64,000 bases of DNA from Pontiella agarivorans (lineage in GTDB: Bacteria; Verrucomicrobiota; Kiritimatiellia; Kiritimatiellales; Pontiellaceae), in assembly GCF_034531395.1 (NCBI RefSeq), contig NZ_JARVCO010000002.1, positions 434,001 through 498,000 on the forward strand. The letters run 5' to 3'. The position numbers and the translations under genes are program-made. Positions 34,533 through 43,830 of the stretch are shown piece by piece. A model generated the notes under the pieces. That model saw only the letters and a program-made list of their open reading frames with translations. It did not search any database and was not told the DNA's origin. Numbering within the stretch: the first letter of the stretch is position 1; each line of letters starts with the position of its first letter.

Positions 34533-35778
34533 CTCGATATCCAATGTCGAAGGTGTAGATCTCTTTCAGCAGAGCGGTCCCTTTTTCCGGCTCACCGGTT
34601 TGCATTCGCAGTACACCGAGTTCGTACAGCACTTCTTTTCGCGTTTCATTCATATCCGGAAGTTCAGCCAGTGCTTTTTCAAACTGTTCGGAGGCAATAT
34701 CGGCCTGGCCTTTTTCATAAAAGGCTTTCCCCAGATAAATCAGGGCTCTGATTCTTCGGTGGGGGTTGTGCTGTGCAGATTGAAATTGCTGAATGGCTTC
34801 GGTGAGTTGTCCGGCCTTGTAGCAGAGCTTGCCGAGTTCGAATTTAAGTTGAAGATCGTTCGGATAGCGCTCGGTTTCGCGGCGAGCAGATTGAATTTTC
34901 AGGTGGGCAAGTTCTTGTCGCAATAAGACGGCCTCGGCTTCATTCTGGTCATCTTCTGCCGCGGCCAGCCGAATCGCGAGCTGTCTTTCACGGGCGGTTT
35001 GCAGTTTTTTTTCAGCGGCTGTATGTTCCGGGTGCAGTGTGGAGAATTCTTCCAGAATCCGGATGGCACTGTCGTATTTCCGTTCCCGGATCATTTGGTC
35101 GGCGTAGGCCATTTTCAGTGCTGGGTCGGCGGGTTCCTGCATCAGCTCATTCTCGGTTTCAGGTACAGGGGGGGATGACATTTCCGCTTTTCTTCTTCCG
35201 GTTTTTCCCATGGTAAGGCGGGCTGCCGCATCTTTAAGTGCTTTGGCTGCCTGTGCATCGCCGGGAATGAGCTGCGCGATTTTTTCCCGGCATTCAAATT
35301 CGAGGTCGATTTGGTTGGTTTGTTGATACAGTCCGGCCAGGCGGGAGAGCAGGGCAGCCTCTGCAGGTCGGTTTTCGTTGATGATTTCGAGGGTGAGAAT
35401 GGCAATTTCCGGAAGATCAGCAGCTTCGGCGGCATCGGCCTGCAGCTTCGCATATTTCGGATTCAGCGGATCGGATTTGAGCAGTTTTTCCGACAGCTCA
35501 ACGGTCAGTTCGGGCTGTTTTTTCAGCCGTCTTGCGGCTTTTGCATACAAGGCCAGATTTTTTGCGGCCGCCCGTCGGCCGGGCGGGTTCTGTTTTGCGA
35601 GTGTGACGGCTGCTGTACGGAGTTTCCGGCGGACTTGGAGCAGGCGGGGTTCCAGAGCAAGGACCGTTTCGAACATGTCCATGGCATAGGCATAGTTGTT
35701 CCGTTTGAGGGCCTGTAGGCCCTTTTCATAGTAGGGCAGGATATCGTCGGGTGCATTCTCTAGTTTCACTTCAGCCAT
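34501..35778 (-). CDS. TPR repeat protein
   Basis: 425 residues, cytoplasmic by lack of a signal. Helical repeats run through most of it: about 13-46 (YYEKGLQALKRNNYAYAMDMFETVLALEP), about 240-275, and a good C-terminal set (LGKAFYEKGQADIASEQFEKAL, LYELGVLRMQTGEPEKG). A central Ala/Glu-rich segment looks coiled. TPR proteins scaffold complexes; partner unknown. Start at 35778 gives the first TPR a short leader and avoids an implausible extension. Confidence 0.82.
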   Translation of the reverse strand: MAEVKLENAPDDILPYYEKGLQALKRNNYAYAMDMFETVLALEPRLLQVRRKLRTAAVTLAKQNPPGRRAAAKNLALYAKAARRLKKQPELTVELSEKLLKSDPLNPKYAKLQADAAEAADLPEIAILTLEIINENRPAEAALLSRLAGLYQQTNQIDLEFECREKIAQLIPGDAQAAKALKDAAARLTMGKTGRRKAEMSSPPVPETENELMQEPADPALKMAYADQMIRERKYDSAIRILEEFSTLHPEHTAAEKKLQTARERQLAIRLAAAEDDQNEAEAVLLRQELAHLKIQSARRETERYPNDLQLKFELGKLCYKAGQLTEAIQQFQSAQHNPHRRIRALIYLGKAFYEKGQADIASEQFEKALAELPDMNETRKEVLYELGVLRMQTGEPEKGTALLKEIYTFDIGYRDVAERIENPA

Positions 35779-35837
35779 TGATTTACGCCTTCTGGATTCG
35801 GGACATAGTATTCCTGCCCCGGGAAAAATCAATCCGT

Positions 35838-37334
35838 TTACAGCACGGGCGTCATAAGGGCGCAGAGGTTTTCACCGAGTTTTTGCAGACGCGGGCGGTT
35901 AAGCCATTCGTTAAGGTCAACTTCTGAGCTGTCAGCGATGTCCTCTTTGATCATACGTTTGATGGCCGTCACGGCATTCTGTTCTTCGAAAAGAGCCGTG
36001 GTTTCATAGTTCAGTTCCAGACTGCGGATGTCAATATTGGCGGTGCCCACGAGGGCAACCGAGGTGTCGATCACCATGGCTTTGGCATGGATGAACGGAG
36101 GATTGCGGTGAAATATGCGTACGCCGGCATCCAGGAGCTCTTCGTAGAGTGCTTTCGAGGCCATGCCGGCATAACGGTGGTTGTTCTGCTTAGGAACAAC
36201 GATACGGACATCGACTCCTCGCCGGGCGGCGGAACGAACGGCCTGAATGATGTCGGAACTGGGCACAAAGTATGGCGACACGATCAGAATCTGTTCCTGA
36301 GCTTCCACGATGGCATTGAAGAAAACCTCGGCCAGCAGACCGGGGGCGGAAGAGGGGCCACTGTCGATCAGCCGTGCATTTACGTTTCCGCAGGAGATGA
36401 TTTCCGGGAACAGATCGGCCTGTAGAAGATCATCGACAGATTCGCGTGTCATGAAAAACCAGTCGCTTAGAAAGGAGAGTTGCAGCTCGTGGACCATCGG
36501 GCCTTCGACTTTAAAATGGTAATCACGAATGGCCTTCCGACCGTTGGAAGTCACATTTTCCGAGGAGATATTCACGCCGCCGAAAAATGCAATGCGGCCA
36601 TCAACGACCAGATTCTTCCGGTGATTACGCAGGTTGATTTGAAACTGAGCTTTCAGCGGGTTGGCCTGAGTCCAGCCGCAGATTTCGAAGTTGGGAATAT
36701 TCCGGTATTTCCGAAACATACCTCCAAGATAAGCGTGGGTGGAGCCGAACCGGTCAAAAAGAAGGCGGACTTTAACACCTTCCTCGGCTTTTTTTTTCAG
36801 GGCGTCCAACAGCATACGGCCGGTTTCATCGCGGTGGATAATGAAGCTCTGCATGTGAATGTGGTGTTTTGCCGAGCGAATGGACTGAAGCATCAGTGGA
36901 TAAGCGGCATCGCCGCTTGCCAGCGGAAAGACGGCATTGGATGAGAGCAGGGGATGTTCGGGAATGATGGCATCCACGGCTTGATTGAGCTTTCGGCTCA
37001 TGCGGTTTTCAATCGTTTCAGACGCTGAGCAGTAGTCCAGATGCCAGGCGCGCAACGGTGTTTCTGCGGCGAGCCGGGCATCTCTTTTTTTCATCAACAT
37101 CTGGTTGGTGAGCTGTCGTTCCAGGCCCTTTATTGACACGCGGTCGATGCCGAATGAAAGGTAGACGAGCGGACCGATAAGCGGGAAGGACCAGGCCAGG
37201 AAAATCCAGAGGACGGTGGAGCTTGCATGACGGCGGCGCTGCAGGGCATGCAGGGTGACGCCGATGAATGCGCATAAATGCAGCATCGTGCTGAACACAA
37301 CCCAGAATGTGAGGTCGGAACTGTTTGAAATCAT
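35838..37334 (-). CDS. cls: Cardiolipin synthase (phospholipase D family)
   Basis: 498 residues. Two N-terminal membrane helices (about 8-65), then two phospholipase D domains with HKD motifs: HRKNLVVDGRIAFFGG (about 230-245) and HAKAMVIDTSVALVGT (about 410-425). Condenses phosphatidylglycerol (or PE) into cardiolipin at the inner membrane. Start at 37334 was preferred to an in-frame ATG at 37382 because it places the first helix at the usual distance; neither has a strong ribosome site. Confidence 0.92.
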   Translation of the reverse strand: MISNSSDLTFWVVFSTMLHLCAFIGVTLHALQRRRHASSTVLWIFLAWSFPLIGPLVYLSFGIDRVSIKGLERQLTNQMLMKKRDARLAAETPLRAWHLDYCSASETIENRMSRKLNQAVDAIIPEHPLLSSNAVFPLASGDAAYPLMLQSIRSAKHHIHMQSFIIHRDETGRMLLDALKKKAEEGVKVRLLFDRFGSTHAYLGGMFRKYRNIPNFEICGWTQANPLKAQFQINLRNHRKNLVVDGRIAFFGGVNISSENVTSNGRKAIRDYHFKVEGPMVHELQLSFLSDWFFMTRESVDDLLQADLFPEIISCGNVNARLIDSGPSSAPGLLAEVFFNAIVEAQEQILIVSPYFVPSSDIIQAVRSAARRGVDVRIVVPKQNNHRYAGMASKALYEELLDAGVRIFHRNPPFIHAKAMVIDTSVALVGTANIDIRSLELNYETTALFEEQNAVTAIKRMIKEDIADSSEVDLNEWLNRPRLQKLGENLCALMTPVL

Positions 37335-37425
37335 GGAAGGAATCCTAGGCTTGGTATAAGAAAATGAACAGGTAAAATTCATTGTGCGGGGTTGCCTTCG
37401 GAATCCAAAGGACTACAGTTAAGCC

Positions 37426-38166
37426 ATGAGATTTTTGCTATATAATATCTGTTATGGAACACACGGTAACCAGAAAAAATTTCCGTTGCTTGGATTGCTG
37501 GGGGGAACAACGAACCATCTGGGCGAAATCATCAAATTTCTCGGCGAGAAAAATCCTGATGTTATCGGCCTGGTTGAGGTTGATAACGGGTCCTACCGGC
37601 ACGGGAAAAAATGTCAGGTGGAGCATATTGCCGATCAGTTGGGTCATTTTCATTCATACCGCTCAAAATATGCGGAGAATTCCCGGTGGCAGCAGGTGCC
37701 GATCTATAACAAGCAGGGGAATGCGTTTCTGGCCAAGGATGCTATTCATAAAGAAAAATTCCATTATTTTGACAAAGGCATGAAAAAACTGGTGATGGAA
37801 CTGGAGCTGAAGGAAGTGACCTTTTTTCTGGTACATCTGGCGCTCAGTTTTAAAACGCGGCAGCGGCAGATTCTGCACCTGTATGACATGATCAAAAACA
37901 CGGATCGGCCTCACATTGTGGCCGGCGATTTCAATGCGTTTGCGGGGGAGGATGAAATTCGACTGTTTATGTCGGCCAGCGGGCTTAAAAATGCAGATGT
38001 GAATATGCAGCCTTCGTATCCCAGCCGCGGTCCCAAACGGCATCTGGATTTCATCCTCCACAGTCCGGAAATTACCGTCACTGATTTCGAAATGCCGCGG
38101 GTTGATCTTTCCGATCATCTGCCGCTGGTGCTCGATTTTGAGATTGGGAAGAAATCCTGTACTTAA
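37426..38166 (+). CDS. Endonuclease/exonuclease/phosphatase family protein, cytoplasmic
   Basis: 246 residues with no signal peptide. MRFLLYNICYG, the metal Glu in NPDVIGLVEVDNG, FFLVHLALSFKTRQRQ, VAGDFNAF, HLDFILHS and the final SDHLPLVLDFEI give a complete EEP active site. It is divergent from cls. Could act in DNA repair or on lipid/inositol phosphates; no specific subfamily recognised. Confidence 0.85.
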   Translation: MRFLLYNICYGTHGNQKKFPLLGLLGGTTNHLGEIIKFLGEKNPDVIGLVEVDNGSYRHGKKCQVEHIADQLGHFHSYRSKYAENSRWQQVPIYNKQGNAFLAKDAIHKEKFHYFDKGMKKLVMELELKEVTFFLVHLALSFKTRQRQILHLYDMIKNTDRPHIVAGDFNAFAGEDEIRLFMSASGLKNADVNMQPSYPSRGPKRHLDFILHSPEITVTDFEMPRVDLSDHLPLVLDFEIGKKSCT

Positions 38167-38207
38167 TCGGGATAAAGCCATACTCTCCTGTGGCTTGAGG
38201 TGAATAC

Positions 38208-38900
38208 ATGACAGAATTTTTTATTGGTATGGCGGTAATGCTCATTCTGGCGGCGGCGCTGTGGGTGTGGAACAAAACGCGCAAAAAGGCTCCGGCAAAA
38301 GAAGTTCGCGTTTTTTCAAGCATCGAGCAGTTGAAAGCCATTGGCCAGCTCTCCGTTTATAAAGTACTGACCAAGGAAATCGTGACAGAAACCGATCACA
38401 CCTGGGGCGAGTTCGGAAACCGTTATCTCGGCTGGGTGCTCAGTGGAAAAAAGATGGCCATGATTTTCGAATTTGAAATCGATTTTCGTTACAACCTTCA
38501 AAGTCCATATTTTGAAATCAGTGAAAAGGGCGAGGGGATCTATGCGGTGAGCATGCCGCCGTGCGATTACGAAGTGAATATTCGTGATATTCGTTTTTAC
38601 GATGAACAGGGGTCAAAGTTGCTGCCCTGGCTGCTGCCGGATCTTCTCAACGGGTTTCTCAGCGGCGGCTTTAAAGAGCAGGACAAAAACAATCTGGTCG
38701 ATGCCGCTAAAGGGCACGCCCAGAAGCAGGCGCTGGAGCTGATCAATAATATCCAGTCCGAAGTTCAGAAGTCGGCCAAGAATACGCTGAAATCGCTCAG
38801 TCGCGCATTTGGAGCTCGGGAAATCGATTTCGCGTTCACAGCGCAGGAGGCGGAAGCCAAACAGGTTTCGGTTGAAGTTTCAGAAAAAATTGCATCGTAA
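38208..38900 (+). CDS. DUF4230-like membrane-anchored protein
   Basis: 230 residues. One N-terminal transmembrane helix (about 3-22), then a mixed alpha/beta region whose order (SSIEQLKAIGQLSVYKVLTKE, GKKMAMIFEFEIDFRYNL, IYAVSMPPCDYEVNIRDIRFYDE) resembles the DUF4230 family of unknown function. The rest is helical (about 160-215). Homology is by pattern only. It follows the EEP gene by 41 bp. Confidence 0.55.
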   Translation: MTEFFIGMAVMLILAAALWVWNKTRKKAPAKEVRVFSSIEQLKAIGQLSVYKVLTKEIVTETDHTWGEFGNRYLGWVLSGKKMAMIFEFEIDFRYNLQSPYFEISEKGEGIYAVSMPPCDYEVNIRDIRFYDEQGSKLLPWLLPDLLNGFLSGGFKEQDKNNLVDAAKGHAQKQALELINNIQSEVQKSAKNTLKSLSRAFGAREIDFAFTAQEAEAKQVSVEVSEKIAS

Positions 38901-38929
38901 ACCGCTGAGATATTGCAGAAACGCTGTAT

Positions 38930-39613
38930 TTAGTAGGTCTCTTCAGAAACTCTGCCGTTCAGCACGGTTTCTGTTGCTCCGATACCCAGCCGGGTAGCGC
39001 CCTGCTGAAGAAATCCAATCGCCTGATCCCATGTGCGGATACCGCCAGAGGCTTTCACGCCCATTGTTTCGCCAACGGTTTTCACCATGACGTCGATTAT
39101 TTCCGGAGTGGCCGAAGAGGGGCCGAATCCCGTAGAGGTTTTCACAAAATCGGCACCGGCTTCTCTTGAGATTTCACAGGCTGCCGCCACTTCTTCCAGG
39201 GTCAGGAAACAGCTCTCCTGAATCACTTTCACGAGGGCATTTTCCGCATGCGCAATCTCAGTGACGGCCTGAATATCTTTTCGCACGTCGTCATAGTTTC
39301 CGGACAAAAAGCGGCCGATATTCATGACCATATCAATTTCCCGGGCACCGTCTTCGAGCGCCAGTCGCGCCTGAGTGATTTTTGCCGCCGTTGTGTCGGC
39401 TCCGTGGGGAAAGCTGAGTACCGTCGAAACCAGCACCTTCGAATCGTTTAAAAGTTCGGACGCCAGTCTCACGTCGCAAGGGCGGACGCACATACTGGCT
39501 ACCCCGTATTTTAAACACATGTCAGCGTTACTGCGCACATCAGCAACAGTCTGATTGGGTTTCAGTACGGCGTGATCGATTGTTGAGGCAACCTGCTCCA
39601 TCGTATAGGGCAT
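38930..39613 (-). CDS. deoC: Deoxyribose-phosphate aldolase
   Basis: 227 residues. Splits deoxyribose-5-phosphate into glyceraldehyde-3-phosphate and acetaldehyde. The Schiff-base Lys is in DFVKTSTGFG (about residue 151), the second Lys in GVKASGGIRT, and the early IDHAVLKPNQT and CVRPCDV blocks are typical. VKVIQESCFLT replaces the more common VKVIxET, a mild departure. It begins 19 bp beyond a hairpin that ends the upstream transcript. Confidence 0.93.
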   Translation of the reverse strand: MPYTMEQVASTIDHAVLKPNQTVADVRSNADMCLKYGVASMCVRPCDVRLASELLNDSKVLVSTVLSFPHGADTTAAKITQARLALEDGAREIDMVMNIGRFLSGNYDDVRKDIQAVTEIAHAENALVKVIQESCFLTLEEVAAACEISREAGADFVKTSTGFGPSSATPEIIDVMVKTVGETMGVKASGGIRTWDQAIGFLQQGATRLGIGATETVLNGRVSEETY

Positions 39614-39632
39614 CGCTTGGTCCTTTCATAGA

Positions 39633-39659
39633 AAAGCCGCCCGGCTGGGGGGCGGCTTT
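39633..39659 (-). terminator. Terminator hairpin after the SHD1-like gene
   Basis: Perfect 10-bp stem AAAGCCGCCC / GGGCGGCTTT with a seven-base loop. On minus it ends the transcript of 39682-40401 and is followed by a short T-run. Confidence 0.82.
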
Positions 39660-39664
39660 CATTT

Positions 39665-39679
39665 TTCCAGCGGTTGGAA
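39665..39679. repeat. TTCCA-N5-TGGAA palindrome, copy 8
   Basis: Exact copy, centre GCGGT, in the gap next to a terminator; extended context TTTTCCAGCGGTTGGAAA. Confidence 0.85.
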
Positions 39680-39681
39680 AT

Positions 39682-40401
39682 TTATTTTGCGGTTATACGA
39701 CGGATGTATTCTTTATCTTCGTCGGAAAAAGCGCTTCCGGGAATGGTTGTTTCGCGACCGTTTTTGGAACTCTTCAGGGTAACCTGTCCCTTTTCGACTT
39801 TTACGAACAGAGCGTTGACGGTGATCGTGCGACCTTTAATGGTGATATTCCAGTCGCGATAGTCGATGACTTCGCCGGAAGCGGAAGTTTCTTTATCCGG
39901 AACTGCCGGAATACCACCACCTGCGACGATCGGACCTTCTTTTTTCTCTTCCAGTCGCGGATTTTTCACAAATTTGGTCGGGATGCCGTCAACACGAACG
40001 GTATCTGCCGGTCCCGATGCGGGAATGGGGAACGGGAAATAAGTGCTTCCATCGCCGGAATCCAGTAATACTGCACCTTCTTCATAATCGACGGGCTCAA
40101 AATCTACGAGGTAGAATCCGAGATATTCAGGAACGTTATTATATACAATGAGGTGGTATCCCCCTTTTTTCAAGGTACCTGAATAAATGTGATAGTAATC
40201 ATCTTCACCATCAGCACCTTCGAATTCCAGCGAGCAGACGCTGTAAACCTTCATTCGATCCTGATAATGGGGGTCGCCGAGTTCCTCCATGAGTTTCTGA
40301 ACGTCTCTTTTATCCGGATCATTTTTTTTGGCGGCCTCAGCCTGCATCAGCCCGGTGACAGCAACAGTGGCGCAAATCAACGTTGTAAGTGTTTTTCTCA
40401 T
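39682..40401 (-). CDS. Exported protein with C-terminal SHD1-like domain
   Basis: 239 residues. Signal peptide (about 1-23, ending MQAEA), a central region of about 130 residues without recognised domain (acidic, Tyr-rich), and at about 182-238 an SLA1-homology-domain-1-like module: DYRDWNITIKGRTITVNALFVK and GRETTIPGSAFSDEDKEYI match its W, hydrophobic and SxxDxxYI pattern. Such modules are abundant in exported PVC-group proteins; their ligand is unknown. Confidence 0.72.
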   Translation of the reverse strand: MRKTLTTLICATVAVTGLMQAEAAKKNDPDKRDVQKLMEELGDPHYQDRMKVYSVCSLEFEGADGEDDYYHIYSGTLKKGGYHLIVYNNVPEYLGFYLVDFEPVDYEEGAVLLDSGDGSTYFPFPIPASGPADTVRVDGIPTKFVKNPRLEEKKEGPIVAGGGIPAVPDKETSASGEVIDYRDWNITIKGRTITVNALFVKVEKGQVTLKSSKNGRETTIPGSAFSDEDKEYIRRITAK

Positions 40402-40619
40402 CCTTGATCGTCTCCTTATCTCATGTTTGATCGGTGCATCCTAAATCTATCGTGTCCACTTTTCCTACATAAATAGAGCTTTTGCTTTGGAATCGCTATG
40501 TTTTTCTCACTTTTATTAAAGGAACGTCCGCGAAATCGTGAATTAGACACTTGGCAGGGTGGTGGGCTTTCTGCATAATGCGCGGCCTTTTTGAAGTTTA
40601 CACAACCGAGGGACATATA

Positions 40620-41186
40620 ATGTACAGTGCATCCGACCTTAAAAAAGGCCTGAAAATCGAGATCGACGGCGACCCGTGCATGATCACCAATTTTGAGTTT
40701 TCCAAACCCGGGAAAGGCCAGGCGCTTTACCGTTGCAAAATCAAAAATTTAATTACCGGAAACACCTTCGATAAAACCTATCGTTCCGTGGAAAAAATTA
40801 ACAAGGCATCGCTGATGTCGCGCGATTTTACTTTTTCCTATATCGATGGGGATAACTATGTTTTTTCCGACAACGAAACATTTGAAGAAGCAATACTCAG
40901 CGACGAACTGCTGGGCGATCTGAAATATTTCATTGTGGATGACATGGAAGTGGAGATTCTGTTCCACAACGAGCGCGCCCTCGACATCACCCTCCCGAAT
41001 TTTGTGGAAATGGTGATTGCCGAAACCGAGCCGGGTGCACGCGGCGATACGGCAACCAATGTCATGAAACCGGCGAAGCTGGACAACGGCTACGAAATCA
41101 ATGTGCCGATCTTCATTAATGAAGGGGACATGATTCGTATTGATACACGGACCGGAACGTATGCCGATCGCGTGGCCAAAGGGTAA
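40620..41186 (+). CDS. efp: Elongation factor P
   Basis: 188 residues. Relieves ribosome stalling at polyproline. Three beta-barrel domains; the modification loop KPGKGQA carries Lys32, equivalent to E. coli Lys34, which receives beta-lysine. GDTATNVMKPA and the C-terminal DMIRIDTRTGTYADRV are standard. Start at 40620 fits homologues. It is followed with no gap by epmA, the ligase that modifies this Lys. Confidence 0.96.
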   Translation: MYSASDLKKGLKIEIDGDPCMITNFEFSKPGKGQALYRCKIKNLITGNTFDKTYRSVEKINKASLMSRDFTFSYIDGDNYVFSDNETFEEAILSDELLGDLKYFIVDDMEVEILFHNERALDITLPNFVEMVIAETEPGARGDTATNVMKPAKLDNGYEINVPIFINEGDMIRIDTRTGTYADRVAKG

Positions 41187-42035
41187 ATGAATACCGGCCC
41201 TGTTATAGCCAGAGACGTCCTGATGCGCGGCATCCGGGCGTTTTTTTATGCACGTGATTACGCCGAGGTGGAAACGCCGATCCGGCTGAAGATTCCCTGT
41301 ATGGAACTCCATATTGATGCGGAGCCTTCCGGGGATCATTTTCTGCGCACTTCACCCGAAATTTTTCATAAACAGCTGCTCGCTGCGGGACATCAGCGTA
41401 TTTTTGAGATCGGCAAATGTTTTCGGCACGGCGAGCGGGGTCCGTTGCATCATCCGGAATACACCATGCTGGAATGGTATCAGACGGGTGCGGATTACAT
41501 GGATATTCTGGAGGAAACCAAACAGTTGATTGCCTGCGTCTGGAAAGGGGTTTCCAGGGATTGGAAAATTCTGCCTGTTTCAGAGGCATTTCAGGAATTT
41601 GCGGGCTGGGATCCGGCGGGGAATTATGATGAAAACCGCTTTGATATCGATCTGGTGGATAAGGTCGAACCCGCCATCCGAAAAATCGGCGGGCCGGTGG
41701 TGCTCAAAGACTATCCGGTTGAAGCAGCCGCTCTTTCGCGTAAAAAAAACGGCAATCCTTTGGTGGCGGAACGGTGGGAGCTTTATATTGACGGAGTGGA
41801 AATAGCGAATGCCTATTCCGAGCTGACCGATCCCGTTGAACAGCGTATGCGGTTCGAAGAATGCGCGGCGCAGCGTCGTGCTCTCGGGAAAACGGTGTAT
41901 CCCATCGATGAGGCCTTTCTTCAGGCCCTGGAACATATGCCGCCGGCCGGCGGTGTTGCACTGGGGGTGGACCGTTTGCTGATGTTGCTCCTTGGAGCGT
42001 CTACGCTGGACGCCGTACTTCCGTTCCGGAATTAG
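41187..42035 (+). CDS. epmA: EF-P lysine ligase EpmA (PoxA/GenX, class II LysRS-like)
   Basis: 282 residues. A truncated class II lysyl-tRNA synthetase core without the tRNA-binding domain. Motif 2 is FRHGERGPLHHPEYTMLEWY (about 77-96), and motif 3 is GGVALGVDRLLMLLLG (about 254-269). It attaches lysine or beta-lysine to EF-P. It begins on the base after the efp stop codon. The partner lysine 2,3-aminomutase EpmB is not in the window. Contains an exact palindrome copy at 41552. Confidence 0.93.
   Translation: MNTGPVIARDVLMRGIRAFFYARDYAEVETPIRLKIPCMELHIDAEPSGDHFLRTSPEIFHKQLLAAGHQRIFEIGKCFRHGERGPLHHPEYTMLEWYQTGADYMDILEETKQLIACVWKGVSRDWKILPVSEAFQEFAGWDPAGNYDENRFDIDLVDKVEPAIRKIGGPVVLKDYPVEAAALSRKKNGNPLVAERWELYIDGVEIANAYSELTDPVEQRMRFEECAAQRRALGKTVYPIDEAFLQALEHMPPAGGVALGVDRLLMLLLGASTLDAVLPFRN
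41552..41566. repeat. TTCCA-N5-TGGAA palindrome, copy 9
   Basis: Exact copy, centre GGGAT, in epmA (read as SRDWK). Confidence 0.8.
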
Positions 42036-42454
42036 TCGGGAGCATGATCATCACTGCTGTCGTGATGATATTTTTCCACGGTTTTTTCCAGGTGACGCAA
42101 TTGTTTGGCCACATCGTTCAGCCGGTATTCAATGGAATTAAGAATCCAGAACTGAAAGTGCTCCACCTTGGTTGATTTATGCATCATCCAGATAATCTTG
42201 ATGGAGACCAGCAGGACCGCAATTTCGAGGGAAAAAAGCGGGGGAATCAGCGGATCCGCAACGTGCAGCAGGTGGTTTACAAAATCGTTGATGGCCAGTG
42301 CCGCAATCGCGATGATGAAAAAACGGTTAACCCAGCGGTCCTGTTTTTCGGCATCTTTCCCGCCGATCTGCCCCATAAGCTGACGTATTTTTTCTTTTTC
42401 TCGTTTAAACTGATCAAGCTCGGCTTTCAGTTTGACGGGATCGAGTTCTTCCAT
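42032..42454 (-). CDS. Small membrane protein with coiled-coil ends, unrecognised
   Basis: 140 residues; no family recognised. A charged helical N-terminus (about 5-32), two hydrophobic helices (about 44-62 and 70-92, LIPPLFSLEIAVLLVSIKIIWMM), and a C-terminal amphipathic helix (RLNDVAKQLRHLEKTVEKY) ending in a His/Asp-rich tail. Convergent with epmA with a 4-bp stop overlap. Confidence 0.7.
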   Translation of the reverse strand: MEELDPVKLKAELDQFKREKEKIRQLMGQIGGKDAEKQDRWVNRFFIIAIAALAINDFVNHLLHVADPLIPPLFSLEIAVLLVSIKIIWMMHKSTKVEHFQFWILNSIEYRLNDVAKQLRHLEKTVEKYHHDSSDDHAPD

Positions 42455-42734
42455 GTTTTAAATCTCCTGTAAAAACTGGCCGGATTATAGTCCCGCCTGA
42501 GCATGCATCAATAAAATCAGTCATCGAATCCCCCGGGCTCGGTGTGGCCGGCCGATCTTTTCTGTGAGAGAAACCAATGTTCTGCAAAGGGATGTTCAAA
42601 GAACTGTGCTGCTGTTCTTTCATTCAGGCCCTCTGCAATGGGGCCGCTCCGCTTTCGGCTTTCATCAATAAATTAGCGTGTCAATCCGGCGAAGTGCGTG
42701 CTAAAAACTGCCCTTATTTTCCACGGGAGTTTCA
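42455..42734. other. Intergenic region upstream of murG
   Basis: 280 bp between divergent genes; expected to hold both promoters. No repeat, RNA or gene recognised; a CGGGAG ribosome site precedes murG. Confidence 0.4.
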
Positions 42735-43829
42735 ATGGGGCGTAAATTAAAAATCGGGGTGGCGTGCGGCGGCACGGGCGGACATATTTTTCCGGGACTG
42801 GCCACGGCCAATGAACTGGCTTCGCGGGGGCATGAGGTAACACTCTGGCTCGCCGGGAAAGACATCGAGCATGAATCGGTCAAAGGCTGGAACGGCGAGA
42901 TTATCACCATTCCGGCGGAAGGCTTTCAGTTTGGCTTTTCATTTCGCAGCGTCCAGACCGTATATCGGCTGCTCAAAGCCTATCGGCTTGCGCTGTCAAA
43001 AATGAAAGCAAATCCGCCGGATGTGGTGCTGGCAATGGGCAGCTATGCCTCTTTCGGTCCCATTAAAGCGGCGGGAAAACTGAATATTCCCTATGTTTTG
43101 CACGAAGCCAATCTGTTGCCGGGCCGCGCCGTTTCCATGTTGGCCGGCAAGGCCGATACGATCGCCGTGAGCTTTGAAAAAACCAGCTATTATCTCAAAC
43201 ATGCCAACATTGTCCGTACCGGCATGCCGTTGCGAAAAGATATTCAGGATGCCAGCGCACGTCCGCGAATTCCCCGGGCAGAAGGCGGACCCATGCGGAT
43301 CATGATCATGGGCGGCAGTCGCGGGGCCCAGGTGCTGAACGAGGTGCTGCCGCGCTCGCTGGCCTTGGTGGCCGAAACAGGGGTGCAGCTGGAAGTGATT
43401 CATATTGCCGGGCTGCAGGACACCGAATCCATTGCCGCCGTCTACGAAAAGGCATGCATCAAAGCCGAAGTTCAGCATTTTATCCAGCACATGGAAGAGG
43501 TCTATCTGAATACCGATCTTGCCATTTGCCGTTCCGGTGCCGCCACCTGCGCCGAGCTCGCGGCCTTTGGTGTTCCTGCCCTGCTGATTCCCTATCCCCA
43601 CGCCGTGCGCGATCATCAAATGGGCAATGCCCGGATTCTTCAGGATTCCGGGGCCGCCGATGTGGTGGACCAGCAGGATATCAGCACAACCTGGCTGCGC
43701 GATTATCTCATCCGCGTATCGGAAAAACCCGGACGACTCGAGCGCATGGCGACGGCCATGAAAAAACGAGGGCAGTCCGATGCTGCGCAGCAGTTGGCGA
43801 ATCTGATTGAAAAAGTGGGTGGTGAATAA
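42735..43829 (+). CDS. murG: MurG, lipid I N-acetylglucosaminyltransferase
   Basis: 364 residues. Adds GlcNAc to lipid I to make lipid II at the inner face of the membrane. The glycine-rich CGGTGGHIFPGLATANEL (about 10-28), GSYASFGPIKAAGKLNIPYVLHEANLLPG, GGSRGAQVLNEVLP and the donor-site RSGAATCAELAAFGVPALLIPYP are diagnostic. Shows that this organism makes peptidoglycan. Followed after one base by murC. Confidence 0.95.
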   Translation: MGRKLKIGVACGGTGGHIFPGLATANELASRGHEVTLWLAGKDIEHESVKGWNGEIITIPAEGFQFGFSFRSVQTVYRLLKAYRLALSKMKANPPDVVLAMGSYASFGPIKAAGKLNIPYVLHEANLLPGRAVSMLAGKADTIAVSFEKTSYYLKHANIVRTGMPLRKDIQDASARPRIPRAEGGPMRIMIMGGSRGAQVLNEVLPRSLALVAETGVQLEVIHIAGLQDTESIAAVYEKACIKAEVQHFIQHMEEVYLNTDLAICRSGAATCAELAAFGVPALLIPYPHAVRDHQMGNARILQDSGAADVVDQQDISTTWLRDYLIRVSEKPGRLERMATAMKKRGQSDAAQQLANLIEKVGGE

Positions 43830-43830
43830 G

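Noticed and set aside
33651-38166. Two EEP-family genes as a linked pair
   Set aside because: They belong to different subtypes (one exported, one cytoplasmic), lie on opposite strands and are separated by unrelated genes.
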